From: Legionella nautarum | Lineage (GTDB): Bacteria > Pseudomonadota > Gammaproteobacteria > Legionellales > Legionellaceae | Assembly (NCBI RefSeq): GCF_001467895.1 | Contig: NZ_LNYO01000021.1 | Coordinates: forward strand, 1 to 64,000 | Direction: 5' to 3' | Length of the DNA stretch: 64,000 nucleotides | Shown: piece by piece, positions 17,650 through 26,900 of the stretch | How positions within the stretch are numbered: the stretch's first letter is position 1 | Layout of the letters: each line of letters begins with the position of its first letter | The notes under the pieces: generated by a model | Told to the model about the DNA's origin: nothing | The model's database searches: none | The model's input: the letters and a program-made list of their open reading frames with translations, nothing else | Program-made: the position numbers and the translations under genes

Positions 17650-19050
17650 TTATTCTAAGGGGTGAATCATTTTTTTAGGATCCATCGCTTTGTCAAAATC
17701 CTGGCTGCTGATGAATTTAAGTTTCAAAGCGGCTTCTTTAAGCGAAAGATCATGATCCAAGGCATAATGAGCGATTTGTGATGCCTTATCATAGCCAATA
17801 ATCGGGGATAATGCAGTCACTAGCATTAATGAGCGCTCCACATAATGGGCAATTTTCTTTTCATTAAGCCGCATTCCTTCAACTAAAAATTCACGGAAAT
17901 TTTTCATGCTATCGGCAAGGATGCGAATCGATTTAGAGATATTAAAAATCATTAAGGGTTTGTAAACATTCATTTCCAAATAACCACCTGCGCCGCCAAA
18001 GGTTACCGCCACATCGTTAGCCATGACTTGCACTGCTGCCATGGTCATAGCCTCACACTGTGTCGGATTGACTTTACCTGGCATAATAGAAGAACCAGGT
18101 TCATTAGATGGAATAAGCAGTTCATAAAAACCTGCTCGTGGTCCACAGGATAATAAACGAATATCATTCGCTATTTTATAAAGGGATACGGCTAAGGTTT
18201 TTAGTGTTCCAGATAGTTCAACCAAGGCATCATGGGCGCCTTGGACCGTAAATTTATTAGGTGCTGAAATAAAAGGAAGCTGTGTCAGTTTAGCAATTTC
18301 TTCAGCTACTGCATCAGCAAAACCAGGAGCTGCGTTAATCCCAGTTCCAACTGCAGTGCCCCCCAAGGCCAAACAATAAACGTCGTTTAAAGCGTATTGA
18401 AGCCGGTTTAGATCATCATCTAGCATGCCCACATAGCCAGAAAATTCTTGCCCAACAGTCAGAGGCGTCGCATCTTGCAGGTGAGTGCGACCGATTTTCA
18501 CAACATCCATCCAGGCTTTAGATTTTTTATCTAAGGCATTGCGTAAATCTTTTAATGCCGGAATTAATTGATCGACCACAGCGATCGCTGCTGCCATGTA
18601 CATGGCTGAAGGAAAGGAATCATTAGACGATTGAGACATATTGACGTCGTCATTAGGGTGGACGGGTTTTTTGCTGCCTAAAGGAAAACCTTTTAGTTGC
18701 GCACAGCGATTGGAAATGACCTCGTTCATATTCATATTAAATTGTGTACCACTACCTGTCATCCAAACATGCAAGGGAAACATTTCCTGATGTTGTTCAG
18801 AAAGAATTTCATCGCAGACTTTTACGATCAATTGGCATTTTTCATCGGATAATCGTCCACCTTTATGGTTGGCAAGAGCAGCCGCTTTTTTTAATATGGC
18901 GTAAGCCTTGATCATTTCTTTAGGAATGAGATCGTCACCGATACTAAAATGAAGGAGTGAGCGCTGTGTTTGTGCTCCCCATAATTTGTCGTTAGGTACT
19001 TGTACTTCACCCAAGCTATCTGTTTCTATACGGAATGAGGAGTTTGTCAT
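17650..19050 (-). CDS. fumC: Class II fumarate hydratase
   Basis: A 466-residue protein, the usual FumC length. It converts fumarate and L-malate in the TCA cycle without an iron-sulfur cluster. Signatures: [18 protein letters not shown] near residue 100, [20 protein letters not shown] with the catalytic His, and the fumarate lyase signature [16 protein letters not shown]. Closest alternatives are aspartase and argininosuccinate lyase, but the N-terminal [20 protein letters not shown] is the fumarase form. It stands alone, divergent from the FUSC gene. Confidence 0.95.
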   Translation of the reverse strand: MTNSSFRIETDSLGEVQVPNDKLWGAQTQRSLLHFSIGDDLIPKEMIKAYAILKKAAALANHKGGRLSDEKCQLIVKVCDEILSEQHQEMFPLHVWMTGSGTQFNMNMNEVISNRCAQLKGFPLGSKKPVHPNDDVNMSQSSNDSFPSAMYMAAAIAVVDQLIPALKDLRNALDKKSKAWMDVVKIGRTHLQDATPLTVGQEFSGYVGMLDDDLNRLQYALNDVYCLALGGTAVGTGINAAPGFADAVAEEIAKLTQLPFISAPNKFTVQGAHDALVELSGTLKTLAVSLYKIANDIRLLSCGPRAGFYELLIPSNEPGSSIMPGKVNPTQCEAMTMAAVQVMANDVAVTFGGAGGYLEMNVYKPLMIFNISKSIRILADSMKNFREFLVEGMRLNEKKIAHYVERSLMLVTALSPIIGYDKASQIAHYALDHDLSLKEAALKLKFISSQDFDKAMDPKKMIHPLE

Positions 19051-19106
19051 ATCCTATGACCTTTTTGGGACCGATGTTTGGAGTATAGCATAGCGAAATA
19101 AATAGC

Positions 19107-20132
19107 ATGACTGAGAGAATTAACAAAGCATCAATCGTAGGTTTGCAAATGGGGTTAAGTGGCTTAATTTGCCTCCTTCTTTTGCAATATTATCATTTGC
19201 ACGAAGGCTTTTGGGCGGTAGTGACCGTATCTTCGATCACGCGTCCGAATCTTTCAGCAACGGTTATCAAGTCAGCACTAAGATTGGTAGGCACTTTAGT
19301 GGGCGCCATAGTCGGTTTTATCCTTGCTAAGCATATCGGCTATTCACCCTTTGAACTTTTTTTTACTATTTTAATCTTTTCTTTCACCACAACGTACATT
19401 GGTTTGCAAACGAGACCTTACAACTATTTATCCGTCGTTGCTGGTTTTAGTGCCGTTATTGTAATCGCTTCATTTGTTTTGGGTGATATTCAAGCCGTCG
19501 CAATTGATCGTACTCTCGAAGTCTGTATAGGGATCATTGTGGTGGCCCTTGTGGGTTGGAGTATATCGAATTTTTTAACCAGTAAATCACCGCTTATTGA
19601 CCGTGAGGCGAATAAAAAAATTATCCAATCGTTTAAGGATATTAGTTGGTCGAAGCCTGATTTAATCAATGCAGCAATTATCAGCCTCGCTGCATCCTTA
19701 ACTTTTCTCTCCTGGATAATTTTTCGTTATCCTGAAGGTGTGTGGGTAACCATTACTCTGTTTGTTGTGATGGAAGACACCACAAAAGGAACAAAAGAAA
19801 AAGCACTGGCACGTTTTCTGGGGCAATGTTTTGCTGCTGTTTTAGGCGGCGCTGTCGCGATTTTGTTTCCCACTGACATGATGGTTATTGGTTTGGTATT
19901 AGTTTGTGGATTTTTCCTCTGCGGGTTCTTGATTGGTTATGAAACCAAATTTTCAGCGACCGGTAATCATGCCGGCAGTGCGCTGGCTATAATGCTTTTA
20001 GCCGGACTGCCTGATACCGCTTTACATGTTGTTATCGGTCGGTTTTTAAATGTAATGGTCGGTCTGGTGATTGCCATGATAGTCAGTTACCTATTGTTAA
20101 AAGAAGATCCTAAATATCAGGGCATAGAGTAA
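19107..20132 (+). CDS. FUSC-family inner membrane transporter
   Basis: A 341-residue membrane protein with two blocks of short hydrophobic segments. Each begins with the motif typical of the FUSC/aromatic acid exporter family: HEGFWAVVTVSSITRPNL (about residue 32) and PEGVWVTITLFVVMEDTTKG (about residue 210). The family includes AaeB and YccS; members export aromatic acids or similar compounds, often with a periplasmic adaptor. No adaptor gene is next to it. Its 3' end overlaps the convergent small secreted protein by 23 bases. Confidence 0.8.
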   Translation: MTERINKASIVGLQMGLSGLICLLLLQYYHLHEGFWAVVTVSSITRPNLSATVIKSALRLVGTLVGAIVGFILAKHIGYSPFELFFTILIFSFTTTYIGLQTRPYNYLSVVAGFSAVIVIASFVLGDIQAVAIDRTLEVCIGIIVVALVGWSISNFLTSKSPLIDREANKKIIQSFKDISWSKPDLINAAIISLAASLTFLSWIIFRYPEGVWVTITLFVVMEDTTKGTKEKALARFLGQCFAAVLGGAVAILFPTDMMVIGLVLVCGFFLCGFLIGYETKFSATGNHAGSALAIMLLAGLPDTALHVVIGRFLNVMVGLVIAMIVSYLLLKEDPKYQGIE

Positions 20133-20358
20133 TCCACACATCAGCACCTTTTGCTGGAATATACACTTTTTGGGTAGGGCAAGCAGTTCTGGGTGGAGGC
20201 ATCGTAGGAGTATGTGAGGGACAGATAGTGCCACAAGGGTTGTCTAGATCGTAGCCCGGTTCGCATAAACGTCGATCCAGGAGGTCGCAAGTGCAGGCAC
20301 AGGAGGCTTGTAAAGAAAAAGGGAAGCAGAGAATAACGAGGGTTAGGATGAGTTTCAT
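20110..20358 (-). CDS. Small cysteine-rich secreted protein
   Basis: An 82-residue protein with a clear signal peptide (MKLILTLVILCFPFSLQA) and a mature part with eight cysteines (SCACTCDLLDRRLC, NPCGTIC, TACP, TLCP) that could form disulfides in the periplasm. The ATG at 20358 has AAAGGA upstream; a start 10 codons earlier would spoil the signal peptide. No family recognised. It is convergent with FUSC and overlaps it by 23 bases. Confidence 0.65.
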   Translation of the reverse strand: MKLILTLVILCFPFSLQASCACTCDLLDRRLCEPGYDLDNPCGTICPSHTPTMPPPRTACPTQKVYIPAKGADVWITLCPDI

Positions 20359-20481
20359 AGGACAAGTCCTTTTGTGACTGGTTGCCAATTAAAAATCCGT
20401 TATGGCTAGAATTATAGCAAAAATAAGCGAAACTATTTTGCGCTACAATTTAAACCTACAGGCTCTACAATAAGTGAAAGC

Positions 20482-20985
20482 ATGAAAAAACACCTTGCAA
20501 GTCTATTGATGCTCGTTTCAGCGTTTTTTACAGCCCCTGCCTGGTCTGCAATTAATGCTAACCCTGGAAATACTAAGAATTTACGTTTTCTTTTTGTCGT
20601 ATTGGCGAAAGAAGGAACCATCGAAATAGCTAATAGGGAAAAACGAGAGTTTATCCTTAATTTAAACAAGGTGAATCCCCAGGTTGTTTATTTCGCTGAT
20701 CGGCCAGCCCGTTTTAGTGGGCAACTCGAATTGAAACGTTTTTTAAACCAGTGGAGCCAAGGTTCCTACAAAAAAGAACCTCCGAGGGCTTTATTGGAGG
20801 TTGTTCGTTTAAATACGATTAATCAATCGGGACAATCTGCGAGTTACTCGATCGTTTTGGGTGAGCCAAGCTATAAGAGTGAGACTAATCAATTGAGCAT
20901 GAAAATCTATTCCCTACCAGGTAACGCTATGGAATTACCCGACTTGGCGCATTCTGATTATGTTGCTTTGTTTGTGGATGGTTAG
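20482..20985 (+). CDS. Hypothetical exported protein
   Basis: A 167-residue protein with a Sec signal peptide (MKKHLASLLMLVSAFFTAPAWSA). The mature part is predicted beta-rich and contains LFVVLAKEGTIEI and VVYFADRPARFSG; no catalytic motif is apparent. It is periplasmic or surface-associated by inference. The ribosome binding site is weak (AAGTGAAAG). Its neighbours give no functional hint. Confidence 0.7.
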   Translation: MKKHLASLLMLVSAFFTAPAWSAINANPGNTKNLRFLFVVLAKEGTIEIANREKREFILNLNKVNPQVVYFADRPARFSGQLELKRFLNQWSQGSYKKEPPRALLEVVRLNTINQSGQSASYSIVLGEPSYKSETNQLSMKIYSLPGNAMELPDLAHSDYVALFVDG

Positions 20986-21106
20986 CGTCGACGCATCCTT
21001 ACTGACGTGGCTGTGGAGATCGCCCGATTATTTTAAAGATTTGCTTATTTATGATAAAATCTTCACAATTATTATACGGAAGTCAAAAAAGTCACTCGAG
21101 TAGCCT

Positions 21107-21823
21107 ATGGTAAAAATTAATAAGGATGGTAAATATACGCCATATCCAGGCGTTACAGTTATTGCTGGAATCGGAGATAATGATAACGAGTTTTGGCAAA
21201 CGCTTTATCAGAAATTGAATAGCTCCCCGCTCATCTGTAAATATTTTAAACCACTACCTTACCAAAGTTATCATATGACAACCTGTAATCTTTATGTAAA
21301 AGAATGGTACTTTAGTCGTTGGTCATCGTTTATTAATCAGAAACTTCATTTCTTGCAACAGCTTCATGTGGAATTAAGTAAAACCCCGATTATTCCTGAA
21401 ATTACTATCGAAGATTTGAATGTTTCTGATGTTTTGCAATTAAATGTCTCATTACCTCCAGATCAAGAAGAGGAAATTAAAGCTGTAGCCAAACAGTTTG
21501 GTTTAGAAAAAAAGGTTCCAGAATATTTTCATATCACTTTAGGCTATCTGTATAATTTTTCGATTAATGAAGAGGATTTTGCTGCTATTAAAAACGAGTG
21601 CACTGAAATTTTAGCGACTTGTCTGAAAAAAGAAAAATTATACTTAGATTCACCCCAGCTAACCTTTTTCCATAGTATGAAAAAATTTATTCCTTGGGAT
21701 GGTAAACAAAACCCTTTTCTTGAAAGTAGTAGCAATCAATCTACCTTTTTTAACTCTCGGCAATCAGCTTTATCTAATATAGTGAGTTCGTTCACGTCTT
21801 ATGTGTCACAATTATTAAATTAA
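21107..21823 (+). CDS. 2H phosphoesterase-like protein (DUF1868 type)
   Basis: A 238-residue protein with two H-x-T motifs, YHMTTCNLY (about residue 56) and FHITLGYLY (about residue 141), the hallmark of the 2H phosphoesterase superfamily (RNA 2',3'-cyclic phosphodiesterases and relatives). The N-terminal KYTPYPGVTVIAG and spacing fit the DUF1868 branch. The expected activity is hydrolysis of a cyclic nucleotide or 2',3'-cyclic phosphate; the substrate is unknown. The last 40 residues are Ser/Asn-rich. It could be an effector, but no regulatory box was found. Confidence 0.7.
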   Translation: MVKINKDGKYTPYPGVTVIAGIGDNDNEFWQTLYQKLNSSPLICKYFKPLPYQSYHMTTCNLYVKEWYFSRWSSFINQKLHFLQQLHVELSKTPIIPEITIEDLNVSDVLQLNVSLPPDQEEEIKAVAKQFGLEKKVPEYFHITLGYLYNFSINEEDFAAIKNECTEILATCLKKEKLYLDSPQLTFFHSMKKFIPWDGKQNPFLESSSNQSTFFNSRQSALSNIVSSFTSYVSQLLN

Positions 21824-21911
21824 TCGTATAACATATAAGACAATTTGCTCCTTAAAAGTTAAGTCAGAAATAAATGCTTCATGCTCAATAAAGTAATGCA
21901 AAATGATTTAA

Positions 21912-21944
21912 ATTAATACTCACTTAATAAAATTGTTCCATAAT
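21912..21944 (+). promoter_or_regulatory. Putative PmrA box with -10 element
   Basis: ATTAATACT-CA-CTTAATAAA at 21912-21931 fits the PmrA two-half-site consensus; CATAAT at 21939-21944 follows after exactly seven bases. The gene at 21980 starts 35 bases later. Confidence 0.6.
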
Positions 21945-21979
21945 TTAGATGTATTGTTGATCTGTATGGGGCATTTTGA

Positions 21980-23686
21980 GTGTCAAAAATTTCTGTCGGC
22001 CAAGCTTTATTAATTCTGATCGATCATAAATTAAAGTTGATAAGCAAATCAAAACAACAAGAAGAATCAGAATTAATTGAAAAGTTAAATTTAGAATTAG
22101 CCGAGCTAAAAAAACTATATTTAGTAGGTGCAAAAGATGAAGAAAGTCGTCTTGTCATTGCTAATTATTTAGAAGACCCCATTTTATTAAAGTATGAAGT
22201 TTCTGCCGATCCCGAAGTGGTTAATAATGATAGTTCTCGTAGGTATTTTGAAACTCATCTTGCATATGAAACTTTAGTGGTTAAGCTGGGTCTATTAAGT
22301 GTGAACGAGCTTAAGAATTACCTGCAATCAGTGAAAAAATTAGCGCCACGTAAATACAGAGACCTTTATGATTATGTCTTAAATACCAAAACAGCAAATT
22401 TTAACGATAAATTTGATAAAGAATATGGCGATTATTTTAAAAAAATAAGAAACGGAGAGATTTATGCAGAGCTACCTAAAAGTGCGCGAAGAAAATTAAT
22501 CGCTATAGTCTCTGCTTCATTTGTAGCACTTGTAATTGGCGATACTAATTCGGAATTGTTACCTTTAAATATTTATGAAGAAGGTTTTTATCTTGAAGAA
22601 AATCGTGGAAAAAAAAGTAAACCTGGGCAACAAACAACGCATACAAGGGCATTAGGAATTTTAAAGGGTCATATGCCAATAGCGAAAGATGATGTGGCTC
22701 TTATGCAAAAAACGCAAAATTTTGCTAAACCCTCCGATCAATCTCATTATGTACTCGGTACTGCTTGGACCGATGATAGTTTTTCGAGACTCGTTCATCC
22801 ATTTTCAAATTCGATATCAGGAACAATGCTCTTACAGTTACGCGCATTACTTAAGATAAAAGACCAACGGATTTCGCAGCTATCTCAAATTAGCAAAAAA
22901 GAGAAAGGAAGCAATCCAGGTTTAGATAAATATTTTCCCTTTTCAAAAGAAAAAATGGAGACTTTTTTAACTGTTTTTATCGCTGCACTTCTATTTAATT
23001 CAGGTGGACATAGCTTGCATGAGTTTGTTGCGCCAATCGGGCTAGATAAGATTAAAAATGCTTTTTCAGATATTGACGGGTTTGATACTTTCAATCTGCA
23101 AGAACTTTTTCTAACAAATAACCCAGTAGCATTTGATAAAGCTTTAAAAAAAGCGATTAGCTATAATAATCAAATTCTCAAAATAGTTAGCGTTAATCAA
23201 GAAATAAAATTACAAAAAAAAGAATTCGACAAAGAAAATTTACAAGCATCGATTGCTCATTCGAATTTGCCTACAGAAGTGCAAGAAAATTTTATAAAAT
23301 TAATAAAGGATATTGACAATGCTCAATCCTGCTTTAATTTAGCAATCCAATTACAAAATTTAATTGTTACAAATCAAACTCGAATCAGTGGGGAGTATTT
23401 CTCTTATTATCGAGAAGGATCTACGAGACATAAGATACTTGAAAATAATCTTAATGAAATAATCGAACAGCTTAGCTTAGGAAATTTATCGGCTGCAGTG
23501 GACAGAATTGAAACGACTAAAAAAGAATTGGGAGAATTTAAATCGCTGTTATTTCATAGCCCTGTAATACCTGAATTGGATAGCCTTATTGCAATACAAG
23601 AATCCATAAACAAAGTCATTGATACTAATAAGCAAATGAAATTAGGAGCAGAACCCAATTCAGATTCAAAAGTTAAAATTTCTTAA
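21980..23686 (+). CDS. Unknown protein, candidate Dot/Icm effector
   Basis: A 568-residue soluble protein without a recognised family. The N-terminal 60 residues are Lys/Glu-rich and helical; a hydrophobic stretch near residue 170 (LIAIVSASFVALVIG) and another near 335 (FLTVFIAALLFNSGGHSLHE) might be buried helices or membrane contacts. The segment from SGGHSLHE to KKAISYNN resembles a conserved module I associate with Legionella orphan proteins but cannot name. The C-terminal 170 residues look coiled-coil. The start is GTG with a weak binding site. A PmrA-type box upstream supports effector status; secretion is not shown. Confidence 0.6.
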   Translation: MSKISVGQALLILIDHKLKLISKSKQQEESELIEKLNLELAELKKLYLVGAKDEESRLVIANYLEDPILLKYEVSADPEVVNNDSSRRYFETHLAYETLVVKLGLLSVNELKNYLQSVKKLAPRKYRDLYDYVLNTKTANFNDKFDKEYGDYFKKIRNGEIYAELPKSARRKLIAIVSASFVALVIGDTNSELLPLNIYEEGFYLEENRGKKSKPGQQTTHTRALGILKGHMPIAKDDVALMQKTQNFAKPSDQSHYVLGTAWTDDSFSRLVHPFSNSISGTMLLQLRALLKIKDQRISQLSQISKKEKGSNPGLDKYFPFSKEKMETFLTVFIAALLFNSGGHSLHEFVAPIGLDKIKNAFSDIDGFDTFNLQELFLTNNPVAFDKALKKAISYNNQILKIVSVNQEIKLQKKEFDKENLQASIAHSNLPTEVQENFIKLIKDIDNAQSCFNLAIQLQNLIVTNQTRISGEYFSYYREGSTRHKILENNLNEIIEQLSLGNLSAAVDRIETTKKELGEFKSLLFHSPVIPELDSLIAIQESINKVIDTNKQMKLGAEPNSDSKVKIS

Positions 23687-23957
23687 TTAAAGCAAGTAGA
23701 TTTTGAAGCTTCTATCAGGTTCACCCTAAGCAAGGAGGCATTTTGTATATTACACCTTTTTCAATGGATCTCTTTATTGGCCCAGAGTGACAGACACTAG
23801 AGATAGATTCCCTCAGCTTGAACGGGTAATGATGAGCTGATTTCTCCTGAAAAAAGGCTTATCTCAATTTTTATCCACAGGCTCAGGAACACTCTGTGTA
23901 TTATTTATCGTATAAGGTAATATAGTCGGCAATAGGCAAAAATTTTAGGATTTTTCT

Positions 23958-26900
23958 TTGGAAAAGAAATTAGTTACTTGCTATTTGATCGGGGAAGATC
24001 GTCTGTTACTGGAGTGTGCAGAAATTCTTTTATCCTATAATCATTCGATCTTGGGTATTATCTCTCCTCTTCCAGCCGCAGAAGAGTTTTCGATTCAAAA
24101 AAAAATACCCTATTTTTTAAAAGTTAGCGATGCAGTACCGATTTTATCAGTGACTGCGTTTGACTATTTATTTAGCATTATCAATGGAACGGTTTTACCG
24201 CTTTCTCTACTAGAGCAAGCCAAATGCATGGCTATCAATTATCATAATGGCCCTCTGCCCCGATACGCCGGTTTGCATGCTCCTTCGTGGGCTATTTTGC
24301 ATAATGAACGAGTACATGGCGTGACTTGGCACCAAATGGTTAAAGATATTGATGCCGGAGCTATTTTAAAACAAGCACCTATTGAAATTGAGGCTGATGA
24401 AACAGGGTTAAGTTTAAGTGTCAAATGTTATCAAGAGGCGCTTAATACCTTCAAAGAATTAGTTTATGAAATTAGTTTCCAACAACTGCGCCCAATTCCA
24501 CAAAATTTAGAGAATCGCAGCTATTTTGATTATTGCCAGAAACCGATGAATGGAGGTTGGATTAGTTGGCATGATTCGGCGGAAACCATTGATCGAATGT
24601 GCCGCGCGCTGAATTTAGGCCAACATCATCGTAATCGCTTCAGTTTGCCGAAATTTAATATCGGGAAGAATTTTTTCCTCATTCTTCAATTGCATATTTT
24701 GGATGAGGAAAATTCTCATGCACCTGGTACTCTTGTAGAGATAACAGCGCAGTATTGGCAAATTGCAACCAAAACTCGAGTTGTGCAATTAGAGCAAATT
24801 CTTTCCTTTCATAATGAAACAGTGGATTTTATAGAGCTGGCTGAGCGTTTTCATTTGAAGAAAGGGTCAGTTCTACCGCCTATTTCGGAAAAATCACGGC
24901 TTGAATATAAATATTTTTGCGAGGTTTATGCCATTCATGAGCTCTTTTGGGTGCGGCAAGAGAAATCATTTATCCCTGCGACCTTGCCTTTTCAAACGTT
25001 ATCGCTAAGCCCCGAAAAGAATTATCCTCTGAAACAGGTTGCTATGTTTAATGCGTCAACCTTATTCTCATTTCCTACGAATGAATACCCTAATAATCCC
25101 TGTAATATTTTATTTGCCGCTTTATATATTTATCTTTATCGTTTGGGAAATAAAGAAAAATTTGGTGTTGGTTTTTCGCATCCTCTCTTGCAGCAATTAC
25201 CTGAAGCGATCAAACCCTTATTTGCCCAAATTATCCCTTTTTCTTTTCAACTAAATGAAGATCTCACTGTTGAAGAAACCTTGAAGGAATTTTTTGATAG
25301 GCTATTAAAATTTGATAAACATTTAAGTTTTTCGCGCGATATTTTTGTTCGTTATCCTGAATTATCCTCAAATTTGCAGTCGTTTTATCCTATTACCGTA
25401 ATGATTGGCCACGAGAAAGGGTTTTTGAAACGAATTCATCATATTAATTCCTCGGTGGTGGTGACCATTTCTAATACCTACAAAATACAATGGTTTAGCC
25501 GTGAAAAAAATGATGATTTAGACACGATCCTACGCAATAGCATCCAACATTTGCCTATTCTGATTGCTAGTATGCTTGAACATCCGACGATGTTGATTTC
25601 ACAACTTCCTCTCTTATCAGCCAAAGAAAGCAGCCAATTATTAATGACCTGGAATAAAACGCAAATTTCTCCTTCCCAGAATAAATCTGTGGTGCAACTT
25701 TTCGTTGAGCAAGTACAGAAAACACCGGAGCAAATTGCTTTATCTTATGAAGGGCAAGTACTGTCTTATCAAGCACTCAATGATCAAAGCAATCAATTTG
25801 CCCGTCTTTTGCAAAAAAATGGTCTAAGCGCAGGTCAGCATGTAGTGATTTGTACTAATCAGGAAATTCATCTCATCGTTGGTTTATTAGCGATTTTAAA
25901 AATCGGCGCTGCCTACGTTCCCATAGATACTAATTATCCTTCATCTCATATTCAATTTATCTTAAGTGATAGTAGCGCGACCGTAGCGATCGCTTCGAAA
26001 TCGCTAAAAGCTAAAATGCAGATTTGCTGCGATAATCAAAATGTACCTTTGATTATTTTCGAGAATTTTATCAAGAGCGCCTCTGCTGAAAGTTCGGAGA
26101 ATCTTAATCTTGCCTCTGTGGATCCTGATAGTCTCGCTTATATTATCTACACATCGGGAACCACGGGAAAACCCAAAGGGGTGATGATCCCTCATCGAGG
26201 AATTGTCCGCTTAGTCAATTCAACGAATTATATTAAAATTACGAAAAACGATCGCATTGCTCAGGCTGCAAGTATTAGTTTTGATGCCGCAACTTTTGAA
26301 ATTTGGGGAGCCTTATTAAATGGAGCAACACTAGTCGCAGTTCCCCATGCAACCTTAGTTAATGTCACGCAATTTAGTCAATTTCTAATTAAGAAGAAAA
26401 TCACAGTGCTTTGGCTGACTTCAGCTTTATTTAATCAATACGCGTCAGTGAAGCCATCCATGTTCGCGACCTTATCCTATTTATTAATTGGGGGGGATAT
26501 TTTAAATGCGGAGCAAGTAATGAGAGTACTTCGTTGTGAAAAAGGGGCCCCGCGACAGATCTTAAATGGCTATGGACCGACAGAAAATACCACCTTTACC
26601 ACGACCTACCTAATTAAAGCGAGAAAAGAAGGTTATCAATCCATTCCGATCGGCAAACCAATCGCCAATTCCACGGTTTACATTCTTGATAAATACCTGC
26701 GTCCTACACCAATTGGCGCTCCTGGCGAATTATACACTGGAGGAGCTGGTGTCGCCTTGGGCTATCTGAATCGCCCTGAAATTACCACAGCTCGTTTTAT
26801 TCCTAATTTATTCGACTCTAGTGCCGAAACCTTGCTTTATAAAACGGGAGATATTGTTCGATGGATGCCAGATGGCAATATTGAATACCTAAGTCGTCAA

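Noticed and set aside
17448-17678. 76-codon open frame between the ankyrin gene and fumC
   Set aside because: It overlaps the end of fumC, has no Shine-Dalgarno and no recognisable protein features.
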